The notes beneath the pieces are model-generated. The model worked only from the letters and a program-made list of their open reading frames with translations, had not been told where the DNA came from and searched no databases. DNA of 64,000 nucleotides from Panulirus ornatus (taxonomy: Eukaryota; Arthropoda; Malacostraca; Decapoda; Palinuridae), in contig NC_092231.1 in the NCBI RefSeq assembly GCF_036320965.1, forward strand, positions 31,108,199 to 31,172,198, read 5' to 3'. This document shows, piece after piece, positions 1 through 11,215 of the stretch. The first letter of the stretch is position 1; the number at the start of each line of letters is the position of its first letter. Made by a program: the position numbers and the translations under genes.

Positions 1-3000
1 ACCATCCCCCTCCCCCCTCATGTGTGCGGGGTAGCGCTGGGAAAAGACAACAAAGGCCCCATTCGTTCACACTCAGTCTCTAGCTGTCATGCAATTATGC
101 CTGAAACCACAGCTCCCTTTCCACATCCAGGCCCCACACAACTTTCTATGGTTTACCCTAGATGCTTCACATGCCCTGATTCAATCCACTGACAGCATGT
201 CAACCCCGGTATACCACATCGATCCAATTCACTCTATTCCTTGCTCGCCTTTCACCTTCCTGCATGTTCAGGCCCCGATCACTCAAAATCTTTTTCACTC
301 CATCTTTCCACCTCCAATTTGGTCTCCCACTTCTCCTCGTTCCCTCCAACTCCGACAAATATATCCTCTTGGTCAATCTTTCCTCACTCATTCTCTCCAT
401 GTGCCCAAACCATTTCAAAACACCCTCTTCTGCTCTCGCAACCACGCTCTTTTTATTTCCACACATCTCTCTTACCCTTACATTACTTACTCGATCAAAC
501 CACTTCACACCACACATTGTCCTCAAACATCTCATTTCCAGCACATCCACCCTCCTGCACACAACTTTATCCATAGCTCACGCCTCGCAACCATACAAAA
601 TTGTTGGAACCACTATTCCTTCAAACATACCCATTTTTGCTTTCGAGATAATGTTATCGACTTCCACACATTCTTGAAGGCTCCCAGGATTTTCGCCCCC
701 TCCCCCATCCTATGATTCACTTCTGCTTCCATGGTTCCATCCGCTATCAGATCCACTCCCAGATATATAAAACACTTTACTTCCTATAGTTTTTCTCCAT
801 TCAAACTTACCTCCCAATTGACTTGACCCTCAACCCTACCGTACCTAATAACCTTGCTCTTATTCACATTTACTCCTAACTTTCTTCTTTCACACACTTT
901 ACCAAACTCAGTCACCAGCTTCTGCAGTTTCTCACATGAATCAGCCACCAGCGCTGTATCATCAGCGAACAACAACTGACTCACTTCCCAAGCTCTCTCA
1001 TCCCCAACAGACTTCATACTTGCCCCTCTTTCCAAAACTCTTGCATTCACCTCCCTAACAACCCCATCCATAAACAAATTAAACAACTATGGAGACATCA
1101 CACACCCCTGCCGCAAACCTACATTCACTGAGAACTAATCACTTTCCTCTCTTCCTACACGTACACATACCTTACATCCTCGATAAAAACTTTTCACTGC
1201 TTCTAACAACTTGCCTCCCACACCATATATTCTTAATACCTTCCACAGAGCATCTCTATCAACTCTATCATATGCCTTCTCCAGATCCATAAATGCTACA
1301 TACAAATCCATTTGCTTTTCTAAGTATTTCTCACATACATTCTTCAAAGCAAACACCTGATCCACACATCCTCTACCACTTCTGAAACCACACTGCTCTT
1401 CCCCAATCTGATGCTCTGTACATGCCTTCACCTTCTCAATCAACACTCTCCCATATAATTTACCAGGAATACTCAACAAACTTATACCTCTGTAATTTGA
1501 GCACTCACTCTTATCCCCTTTGCCTTTGTACAATGGCACTATGCACGCATTCTGCCAATCCTCAGGCACCTCACCATGATTCATACATACATTAGATAAC
1601 CTTACCAACCAGTCAACTATACAGTCACCCCCTTTTTTAATAGATTCCACTGCAATACCATCCAAACCTGCTGCCTTGCTGGCTTTCATCTTCCGCAAAG
1701 CTTTTACTACCTCTTCTCTGTTTACCAAATCATTTTCCCGAACCCTCTCACTTTGCACAACACCTCGACCAAAACACCCTATATCTGTCACTCTATCATC
1801 AAACACATTCAACAAACCTTCAAAATACTCACTCCATCTCCTTCTCACATCACCACTACTTGTTATCACCTCCCCATTTGTGCCCTTCACTGAAGTTCCC
1901 ATTTGCTCCCTTGTCTTACGCACTTTATTTACCTCCTTCCAGAACATCTTTTTATTCTCCCTAAAATTTAATGATACTCTCTCACCCCAACTCTCATTTG
2001 CCCTCTTTTTCACCTCTTGCACCTTTCTCTTGACCTCCTGTCTCTTTCTTTTATACATCTCCCACTCAATTGCATTTTTTCCCTGCAAAAATCATCCAAA
2101 TGCCTCTCTCTTCTCTTTCACTAATAATCTTACTTCTTCATCCCACCACTCACTACCCTTTCTAATCAACCCACCTCCCACGCTTCTCATGCCACAAGCA
2201 TCTTTTGCGCACTCCATCACTGATTCCCTAAATACATCCCATTCCATCCCCACTCCCCTTACTTCCATTGTTCTCACCTTTTTCCATTCTCTACTCAGTC
2301 TCTCCTGGTACTACCTCACACAAGTCTCCTTCCCAAGCTCACTTACTCTCACCACCCTCCTCACCCCAACATTCACTCTTCTTTTCTGAAAACCCATACA
2401 AATCTTCACCTTAGCCTCCACAAGATAATGATCAGACATCCCTCCAGTTGCACCTCTCAGCACATTAACATCCAAAAGTCTCTCTTTCGCGTGCCTGTCA
2501 ATTAACACGTAATCCAATAACGCTCTCTGGCCATCTCTCCTACTTACATACATATACTTATGTATATCTTGCTTTTTAAACCAGATATTCCCAATCACCA
2601 GTCCTTTTTCAGCACATAAATCTTCAAGCTCTTCACCATTTCCATTTACAACACTGAACACCCAATGTATACCAATTATTCCCTCAACTGCCACATTACT
2701 CACCATTGCATTCAAATCACCCATCACTTTTACCCAGTCTTGTGCATCAAAACCATTAACACACTCATTCAGGTGGTCCCAAAACACTTGCCTCTCATGA
2801 TCTTTCTTCTCATGCCCAGGTGCATATGCACCAGTAATCACCCATCTCTCTCCATCAACTTTCAGTTTTACCCATATTAATCGAGAATTTACTTTCTTAC
2901 ATTCTATCACATACTCCCACAACTCCTGTTTCAGGAGTACTGCTACTCCTTCCCTTGCTCTTGTCCTCTCACTAACCCCTGACTTTACTCCCAAGACATT

Positions 3001-3040
3001 CCTAAACCACTCTTCCCCTTTACCCTTGAGCTTCGTTTTT
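1..3040 (-). mobile_element. RTE-like LINE copy 1, 5'-truncated
   Basis: This copy reads right to left and runs off the left edge of the window inside its 3' UTR. Decoding the minus strand gives the EN domain (AYAPG, GDLNA and SDHYLV motifs, about 2990-2390), the linker, the RT (GFRSGRG, motif A with YVAFMDLEKAYDRV, FADDTALVAD) and the C-terminal domain ending VVYRG near 200. From 2994 to 784 a single frame is used, broken only by in-frame stops at 2311, 2092, 1135, 1087 and 784; a frameshift lies between 784 and 574. The 5' end is cut about 300 nt into the EN gene at 3040. The 3' UTR is the long form. This is a dead copy. I assign it to RTE because the EN-RT-C-terminal layout and the closing GRPNWRW-type block resemble BovB/RTE proteins. 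Confidence 0.9.
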
Positions 3041-3205
3041 CCCTTAGTTTTTCCTTACTTTTGTAAGCTTTGTGCTGTGGTTTTTCAAGTGTTTTATATT
3101 TTGTTTGTGTTTTACTTATCCAAGTTTTGTGATGCAGCTTTTCTCCTTTTGTAAATTCTAATGATGTCTCTTTGAAGGCGAAAGCTTTAATAGATATATG
3201 GAGAA
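3041..3205. other. AT-rich spacer between RTE copies 1 and 2
   Basis: 165 nt of T-rich sequence with no similarity to the RTE family and no reading frame worth naming. It separates a truncated minus-strand copy from a truncated plus-strand copy. Confidence 0.4.
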
Positions 3206-3919
3206 TTTCATGTGTGAAACTGCAGAAGTTGGTTACTGAGTTTGGAAAAGTGTGTGAAAGGAGAATGTTAAGAGTATATGTGAATAAGAGCAAAGTTATT
3301 TTAGATACAGTAGGATTGAGGGACAAGTTGATTGGGTTGTATGTTTGAATAGAGAAATATTGGAGGAAGTGAAGTGTTTTAGATATCTGGGAGTCAACTT
3401 AGCAGCAAATGGAAACATGGAAGCATAAGTGAGTTACAGTGTTGGGGGAGTGGGCAAAGGTTCTGAGAGTGATGAAGTGTGTGTGGAAGGAGATAACGTT
3501 ATCTTTGAGAGCAAAAATGGGTATATGTGAAGGAATAGTAGTTCCCACAATGTTTTATTGTAGCAAGGCTTGGGCTATAGATAGGGTTGTGCAGAGGAGG
3601 GTGGATGTGTTGGAAATGAAATGTAATGAAAGGGTAAGAGAGATGTGTGGAAATAAAGAGTGTGGCTGAGAGAGCAGAAGAGGGTGTGTTGAAATGGTTA
3701 GGATGTATGGAGAGAATGATTGAGGAAAGATTGACAAAGAGGATATATGTGTCAGAGGTGGAGGGAAGAAGGAGAAGTGGGAGACCAAATTGAAGGTGGA
3801 AGGATGGAGTGAAAAAGATTTTGAGCGATTGGGGCCTGAACATGCATGAGGGTGAGAGGCATGCAAGGAATAGTGTGAATTGGAACGATATGGTACACCA
3901 GGATTGACGTGTTGTCATA
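3206..3919 (+). mobile_element. RTE-like LINE copy 2, RT C-terminus only
   Basis: Plus-strand fragment that starts inside the RT just after the FADD block (at the segment encoding EKLQKLVTEFGKVCERR) and stops just past the end of the reading frame, before any 3' UTR. Frameshifts and small deletions make it non-coding. It joins copy 3 tail to tail at 3919/3920, so 3206-3919 can fold back on about 3920-4640. Confidence 0.85.
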
Positions 3920-5716
3920 AACCACATTGTTCCAATTCACTCTTTTCCATGCATGCCTTTAACCCTTCTGCATGTTCAGGCCCCAATTGCTCAAAATCTT
4001 TTTCACTCCATCCTTCCACCTCCAATTTGGTCTCCTGCTTCTCCTCGTTCACTCCAATTCTGATATATACTCTCGTTGCCAACCTTTCCTCACTTATTTT
4101 CTTCATATGTCCAAACCATTTCAACACATCCTTTTCTGCTCTCTCAACAACAATTTTTTTTATCACGCATCTCTCTTACCCTTTACTTACTCAATCCAAC
4201 CACCTCACACCACACATTGTCCTCAAACATTTCATTTTGAATGCATCCACCCTCCTCCATACAACCCTATCTATAGCTCATGCCTAGCAACCATGTAATA
4301 TTGTTGGAACTACTCTGCCTTCAGACATGCCCATTTTTACTCTGAGATAACATTCTTTATTTCTCCCAGAAACTTTGTTCACAAAACTTTACCCCTCCCC
4401 TGCCTTATGACACTTCTGCTTCCATGGTTTCATTTGCTGCCAAGTCCACTCCCAAATGTCTAAAACACTTTACTTCCTCCAATTATTCTCCATTCATACT
4501 TACATCTCGACTAACTTGTCCCTCAGCCCTGCTGATCCTGATAACCTTGCTTTTATTCACATTTACTCTCAACTATTTCCTTTCACACTCTTCTAGACTC
4601 AGTCACCAACCTCTGCAGTTTTCACTCAAATCAGCCTCCTGTGCTATATCATCAGCAAACAAAAATTGACTCACTTCCCAGGCCCTCTCATCCCCTACAG
4701 TCTGCATACTCAACCCACTCTCCAAAACTCTTGCATTTACCTCCTTCACCTTCCCATCCATAAACAAATTAATCAACCATGATGATATCACACACCCTTG
4801 CCACAGACCGACCATCACAGGGAACCAATCACTCTCCTTTCTTCCTAATCATACACATGCCTTACACCCTTGATAATAACTTCACTGCTTGTCACAGCTT
4901 ACCTCCCACACCATATATTCTCAATACCTTCCACAAAGCTTCTGTGTCAACCTTATCATATGTCTTCTCCAGATCCAGAAATGCCACATACAAATCCATC
5001 TGTTTTCTAATTATTTTCACACACATTCTTCAAAGCAAACACTGATCCACCATTTATAACACTTAATACCCCATGTGCACAAATTATACCCTCATCAGCT
5101 ACATTACTTCACATTTGAATCATACATCGCTAATACCCAGTCTCATGCACCTAAATTGACACAAGTCACTCAACTGCTCTAAAACACTTGCGCCTCTTAT
5201 GATCTTTCTTCTTATGGCCAGGTTCATAAGCACTAATAATTACAGTCACCCATCTCTCGCCATCCACTTCCAGTTTTACCTACATCACGTTAGAATTTAC
5301 TTTTTTACACTCTATCACACACTCCCACAACTCCTGCTTCTTGAATAGTGCTACTCCTTCCTTGGCTTGTCCTCTCACCAACCCCTGACTTTACTCCCAA
5401 GACATTTCCAATCCATTCTTCCCCCTTGCCCTTGAGCTTCATTTCACTCAGAACCAGAATATCTAGGTTTCTTTCTTGAAACATTCTACCTATCTCTCCT
5501 CTCTACTCCTCTTGGTTACATCTACACATGTTCAGACACCCCAATCTGAGCCTTCGAGGTGGATGAGCACTTCTGCTTGACTCCTCCTTCTGTTTCCTAT
5601 TTTAGAAATTGAAATACAAGGAGGGGAGGGTTTCCAGCCCCCTGCTCTCACCCCCTTTAGCTGCCTTCTACGATAAGTGGGGAATACGGAGGTAGGATTT
5701 CTTTCTACCCTTCCTT
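3920..5716 (-). mobile_element. RTE-like LINE copy 3, internal deletion
   Basis: Minus-strand copy that begins at the last codons of the reading frame with no 3' UTR. It runs through the C-terminal domain and RT, then jumps at about 5048-5052 from the FALKNVC region of the RT straight into the EN domain, losing roughly 1.3 kb. The junction shares a few bases (microhomology). It ends in a recognisable RTE 5' UTR (G/C-rich block at 5610-5716). The 5' end lies about 277 nt upstream of the POSH exon. Confidence 0.85.
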
Positions 5717-5993
5717 CAGAGTCTTATTTGCGTAGATAGTTGTGAATTACTACTGGTTATTTTCTTTAGCATCAGGACAGCTGTGGAAAAGTTTTGGGTA
5801 CTTTTTAATGCAGTGTGTAGACCTAAACAAAACTTGGATCATTGTTTTTATCATGAGGGCCTGCATCTTACCCTGTCAGGATTGGAACTAATTTTTTTTT
5901 TTTTATCTATACAGTATGATTTTTATTACTTTAGTGTCTGTGCATTGATAATAGTGGAAAAATGTCTATTAAGATTTCTCTTTTTGGTTTCAG
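5717..5993 (+). other. intron or 5' flank upstream of POSH exon
   Basis: Single-copy sequence ending in a pyrimidine-rich tract and a CAG at 5991-5993, a good 3' splice site. No other coding signal is seen. Confidence 0.5.
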
Positions 5994-6173
5994 GTAGCAG
6001 AATGATGCTATAAGGTACTTGGGGGAACTGGAGTGAGGATGGAGCAGTTGTTACTGAGTGATGTGTTAGAGTGTTCAGTATGCTTAGAGCAGCTTGGTTC
6101 CACCTCTCGTGTCCTCCCATGCCAGCATACATTCTGTCGTCGGTGTCTACTTGATATTGTTCAGACTCACAAG
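5994..6173 (+). CDS. POSH: first coding exon of POSH/SH3RF E3 ubiquitin ligase (partial gene)
   Basis: Coding starts at ATG 6039; A at -3 and G at +4 give a good start context, and an in-frame TGA at 6003-6005 closes the frame upstream. The 45 codons end at 6173 in phase 0, before a GT donor (AAG|GTAATA). The protein start carries the first six zinc ligands of a C3HC4 RING: ECSVC (C12, C15), PCQH (C28, H30) and C33/C36 in TFCRRCL. The last Cys pair must lie on the next exon, which is not in the window. The block VLPCQHTFC followed by a CL..IV turn is typical of POSH (plenty of SH3s), a scaffold and RING E3 ligase of JNK signalling and trafficking; the SH3 domains would follow downstream. The untranslated exon start could be 5994 or 6001. 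Another RING protein is possible but the match pattern favours POSH. Confidence 0.82.
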
Positions 6174-6766
6174 GTAATACAGGACATTTGCAATATCAGT
6201 GTATGTTTCGTAAATATTTTTTTTTATGTGTATGTAGGAGTGAGGTATATTTCAAATAATTTTTTATCCATTTATTTTAATGTCACTTTTTTCCCTCATC
6301 CAGAGGGGGGCATTACATGCTGAATATCCTATACACTTTTTAGTGACTGACTACTCATATATCTTCATGTGTCAAGACTGACTTCCTATATGTAAATTCA
6401 TATGTCAAGAACCCCACAGCAACTTTATATGACACCTACCTGTACTTTGGGTAGCTTCATTTTGGTATCTTTTTTACCGAAGCAAAATATGTGCCACTTC
6501 TTTGTCTATTTGAATAATGATAGCTCAAGAAAAGTATGGTTTCCTTAGGAAGTATAAAGAAATCTTAGGAAAAGATAGAGAGCAGAATGTAGTATGTATA
6601 GGGAAATAAAAAGTTAATACCAGTTATACTTGAAGGACAATTTGATATTTGAAAATATTTACCAACTACTAAGGACATTGTGAATATGGCCAGAGAACTA
6701 AGATAAAAACATGTCTCAATGATTCCTCATTTAAGACCATTTTCAGTAATGTTTTCTTTTTTTGTC
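6174..6766 (+). other. intron following the POSH exon
   Basis: AT-rich sequence beginning with GTAATA at the donor. No further exon, RNA gene or repeat is recognised before RTE copy 4. The intron probably continues a long way, since no exon with the remaining RING cysteines is seen in the unique stretches. Confidence 0.5.
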
Positions 6767-6820
6767 TCATCCCTGGGATAGGGAGGAAAAAATTCCACCT
6801 ATATATTTCTACTTGTTATA

Positions 6821-6930
6821 GAAGGTGACTAAGAGGGTTGGAATGGGGGAGGCATTGTAGAAGGTGACTAAGAGGGCTGGGATGGGGGAGGCATTATAGA
6901 AGGTGACTAAGAGGGTTGGGATAGGGGAGG
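6821..6930 (+). repeat. 39-bp tandem repeat, three units, in an RTE 5' UTR
   Basis: The unit beginning GAAGGTGACTAAGAGGG starts at 6821, 6860 and 6899, a period of 39 bp; the third unit is incomplete. It lies in the 5' UTR of RTE copy 4, at the position where other copies carry a single unit. Confidence 0.9.
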
Positions 6931-7571
6931 CCTGCAAGCCCCCCCATCTTGTATTTCAATTTCTGGAAGATGAAACAGAAGATGGAGCCAAGTGGGGAGT
7001 GCTCAACATCCTCATAGGCTCAGTTTAGGGTGTTTGAATGTGTTTGGATGTAATCGAGGTGAGAAGAAAGGAGGGATAGGTAGTGTTTTTGATGAAAGGC
7101 ACTGGGATGTTTTATCTATGAATAAAACAGTGTTAAAGAGGAAGACTGGTTTGGGAATGCCTTAGGTGTATAGTCAGGAAGGCTTAGCACTGCTGCTGAA
7201 GCAGTTGTTGTGGGAATGTGTGAGTGTAAGAAAGTGAACTTCAGATTAATGAGTGTAAGAATGAAATCGAATTGCAAGAGATGGGTAATTATTAGTCCTT
7301 ATGCACCTGGCCATGAGAAGGAAGATGAGCAAAGGCAAGTGTTTTAGGAAATGAGTGTGTGTGAGCAGTTTTGATGCAAGAGATCGAGTATTATTGATGG
7401 GTGATTTAAATGCAAAGATGAGTAATGTGGCATTTGATATTACTGGGGGACATTGGATATTCAGTGAGGTAACTAGTAATGGTGAACAGGTTATGGAGGT
7501 GTGTGCCTAAAAGAGACTGGTGAATGGGAATACCTGGTTTAAATTGAGGGACATACACAGATATGTTTCCC

Positions 7572-8748
7572 CTTTTAGAAAGTTAAAATACAAGGAGGGG
7601 AGGGTTTCTAGTCCCCCCACTCCCATCCCCTTTAGTTGCCTTCTACAACATGTAAGGAATGCGTGGGAAGTATTCTTTCTCCCCTATCCCCAGGGATAAG
7701 TCAATTGGGAGGTAAGTTTGAATGGAGAAAAACTGGAGGAAGTGAAGTGTTTTAGATATCTGGGAGTGGATTTGGCATCGGATGGAACCATGGAAGCGGA
7801 AGTGAATCATAGGGTGGGGGAGGGGGCGAAAATTCTGGGAGCCTTGAAGAATGTGTGGAAGTCGAGAACATTATCTCGGAAAGCAAAAATGGGTATGTTT
7901 GAAGGAATAGTGGTTCCAACAATGTTGTATGGTTGGCTATGGATAGAGTTGTGTGGAGGAGGGTGGATGTGCTGGAAATGAGATGTTTGAGGACAATATG
8001 TGGTGTGAAGTGGTTTGATCAAGTAAGTAATAATAGGGTAAGAGAGATGTGTGGTAATAAAAAGAGTGTGGTTGGGAGAGCAGAAGAGGGTGTTTTGAAA
8101 TGGTTTGGTCACGTAGAGAGAATGAGTAAGGAAAGATTGACCAAGAGGATATATGTGTCAGAGGTGGAGGGAACGAGAAGTGGGAGACCAAATTGGAGGT
8201 GGAAAGTTGGAGTGAAAAAGATTTTGAGTGATCGGGGCTTGAACATGCAGGAGGGTGAAAGGCGTGCAAGGAATAGAGTGAATTAGAACGATGTGGTATA
8301 CAGGGATCAACGTGCTGTCAATGGATTGAACCAGGGCATGTGAAGCATCTGGGGTAAACCATGGAAAGTTCTGTGGGGCCTGGATGTGGAAAGGGAGCTG
8401 TGGTTTCGGTGCATTACATGACAGCTAGAGACTGAGTGTGAATGAATGGGGCCTTTGTTGTCTTCCTAGTGCTACCTCGCATACATGAAGGGGGAGGGGG
8501 TTGTTATTTCATGTGTGGCAGGGTGGCGATGGGAATGAATAAAGGCAGACAGTATGAATTATGTACATGTGTATATATGTATATATCTGTGTGTGTATAT
8601 ATATGTATACGTTGAGATGTATAGGTATGTATATTTGCGTGTGTGGACGTTCATGTATATACATGTGTATGTGGTTGGGCTGGGCCATTCTTTCATCTGT
8701 TTCCTTGCGCTACCCCGCTAACGTGGGAGACCGACAAAGCAAAGTAAA
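7572..8748 (+). mobile_element. RTE-like LINE copy 5 with inverted 5' end, nested in copy 4
   Basis: 7572-7697 is the RTE 5' UTR in reverse orientation, joined near 7697-7700 to a plus-strand segment that starts late in the RT and runs through the C-terminal domain to the long 3' UTR and its terminal box (about 8740). A deletion near 7930 shifts the frame and an in-frame TAG follows the RNRVN segment. The frame originally continued past VYR into an RAVNGLNQGM-type extension. The flanks GACATACACAGATAT and GATATACATAGATCT look like a decayed target-site duplication. A 5' inversion with internal deletion is the known outcome of twin priming in LINE insertion. Confidence 0.78.
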
Positions 8749-9441
8749 TGAATGATATACATAGATCTGGGAAAGATGGGAAGAGAGCATTACCGGATTA
8801 CATACCAGATGATAGGCATGCAAAAAATGAGACTCTTAGATCTGCATGTGCTGAGAGGGGCAGCTGGTGGGATGTCTGATTATTACCTGGAGGAGGCAAG
8901 AGTGAAGATTTGTAGTGGTGTTAGGAAAAGAGGTAATGATATGAGTGAGAGCAGGGTGATTAAAGTAAATGAACTTTAAATAGAAACGTGTTCAGAGAAA
9001 TATGAAAAGGGGTCAGGTGTAGAATGGTGAAAGGTGAGAGTAAGCAAAGCAGGGGGTGGGTGATGAGAGATAGGAAATATTTAGGGAGGTAGTGCTGTGT
9101 GTGGCATACACAAGGTGGGAGATCGGCAGGTGACAAAGGGTAGTGAGTGGTAGAATGATGAAATAAAGTTGCTAGAGGAAGAGAAAAGAGGTGTATGAGC
9201 AGTACTTAGAGGGAAGGAATGCAAATGATCGGGAGATGTAAAAGAGAAAGCAGTAGAGGTCAAAAGAAAGATGCAGGTGTTGAAAAAAAGAATGAGGAAA
9301 TGAGAGTTGGAGTGAGCAAGTATCAGTAAATTTTAGGGAGAATGATATGTTTTGGGTGGAGTTTAATAGTGTGAGGAAAACAAGAGAACATGTGGGAACA
9401 TCAGTGAAAAGTGAAGTGGGAAAATGGGGTAGTAGGTAACC

Positions 9442-9530
9442 ATTTCATAATCCTTTCTACATTTCAAACAAGGCCTGGCCTCAGCGTGGACTTTTTTCCA
9501 TAACTGGAGTCTCCAAAGTGGAAAAAAAAA
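9442..9530 (+). mobile_element. Jockey-like LINE 3' tail fragment
   Basis: About 90 nt containing CATTTCATAATC and AGGCCTGGCCTC resemble the 3' end of the Jockey-like element at 33620-33700. It ends in a run of A. The flanks GTAGTAGGT and GTAGTGGTG suggest a target-site duplication. It interrupts the linker region of RTE copy 4. Confidence 0.6.
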
Positions 9531-11215
9531 GTAGTGGTGTGGTCAAGAGGAGTTGAAGTGAGTGTTTTGATGATTTATTGAATGTGTTTGATGATATGTG
9601 GCAGGTATAGGGTGTTTGGGAGGGGGAAGGTATGTGAAGTGAGAGGATCAAGGAAAGTTGTTTGGTAAAAAGAGATAGTGAAATATTTGTATAAGATGAA
9701 ATGTGCCAAAGTGGCTGGACTGAATGGTACTGCAGTTGAATTTCTAAGGGAGAGAGGGATGACTGTTGAATGGTTAGTCAGGATTTTCATTTTTCATTGT
9801 ATGTGTGGATCATGGTGAGTGCCTGATGATTGGCAGCATGCATTTATCATGCTTTTGTATGAAGGGAAGAGGAACAGAGGTGAATTTTCGAATTACAGAG
9901 GTAAAAGTTTGTTGAGTATACTTGGTTAGTTAAATGGGAGACTGGTGATTGAGAGGATGAAGGCATGTACAGCGCATCAGAATGGGGAGGAAAAATGTGG
10001 TTGTAGGAGTAGTAGCAGATGTATGCCTCAGATATTTGCTTTAAAGAATGTGTGTGATAAATACCAAGAGAAATGGGAGGATTTGTATGTGGCATTTGTG
10101 GATCTGGAGAAAGCATGTGATAGGGCTGATAGAGATACTTTGTGGAAGGTCTTACAAATATATGGTATGGGAGGAAAGCTGCTAGAAGCAGTTAGAAGTT
10201 TTTATCAAGACTGTGAGGAATGTGTGTGAATAAGTAGATAGGAGAGTTGGTGGTTTCAGGTGAAGGTGGATCTGCGGCAGGTTTGTGTGATGTCATCATT
10301 CCTCTTTTAATTTGTTATGGATGGGGTGGGGAGGGAGGTATATGCACATGTCTTGGAGGGAAGGGCAAGTATGCAGTTTCTAGGGCTAAGGAGGCCTGGG
10401 AAGTGAGTCAGTTCTTGCTGATGACAGCACTGGTAGCACATTTGAGTGAGAAACTGCTGAAATTGATGCCTGTATTTAGGATAGTGTGTGAAATGAATCA
10501 GTTGAGAGTGAATATGAACTAAAGCAAGATTATTAGGTTTAACAGGGCAGAGGGATGGGTTATTTGGGGTTTGAGTTTGAATGGGAAAAATTAGGAAATA
10601 GAATGTTTAAGATACCTGGAGTGGACATAACAGTGATTGGAACTATGGAAACAGAAGTGTCTTAGGGTGGGTGAGGAGGCAGAGGTTCTGGGAACATTAT
10701 GGAATGTGTTGAAAGAGAGGCCATTATACAGGAGGACAAAAATGGGTATGTTTGAAGGCATAGTAGTCCCAGCAGTGTATGGATGCAAGGTGTAGGATAT
10801 AAATGATAATGTGCAGATGATGAATCTGTTGGAAATGAAATGTTTCAGGACAGTGTATGGTGTAAGGTGGTTTGATCAGGTAAGTAATAGAAGGGTGAAA
10901 GGGAATGTGGTAATAAGAATAGTGTGGTGGAGAGAGCTTAAGAGAGTGTACTGAAGGGGTTTTCACATATGGAGGCACAGTGAATTGGAGTGATATGGTT
11001 TACATGGGGTGATATGCTGTTAATGGCCTGAAGCTGTGGCACATGCAGCAGTGGGGGAAACCACAAAAAGGACTGCGTGTCCTGGTTGTGGATTGGAGGC
11101 TGTGGTTTCATTGCATTATATATGAAAGCTAGAGAATGGATGTGAGTGAGCAAGGCCTTTTCTTTGTCTGTTCCTTGTGATGCCTTGCTAACTTGGGAAA
11201 TGGTGAAAAAGTATG

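Larger units (their letters stand above)
6767..11215 (+). mobile_element. RTE-like LINE copy 4, old full-length relic, interrupted at 7572-8748
   Basis: A diverged plus-strand copy covering the 5' UTR (6767), the EN (about 7020-7571, resuming at 8749), the linker, the RT (KACDRADRDTLWKV near 10110) and a 3' end near 11212. It is full of substitutions, indels and stops. The EN reading stops at the segment encoding IHRYV at 7571 and resumes at 8752 with the next residues, so 7572-8748 is a later insertion. A Jockey 3' tail is inserted at about 9442-9530. The short 3' terminus ends with a GGGAAATGG block, like the SINEs in this window and unlike the younger RTE copies. Confidence 0.8.

Noticed and set aside
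89..715. 208-codon plus-strand frame at the left edge, rich in His, Pro and Ser
   Set aside because: It is antisense to the C-terminal coding region and 3' UTR of RTE copy 1 and has no independent support.
8561..8755. Short Cys/Tyr/Met-rich open frame MYMCIYVYICVC
   Set aside because: It is the alternating purine-pyrimidine part of the RTE 3' UTR read as protein; the same frame appears at every long-form copy.
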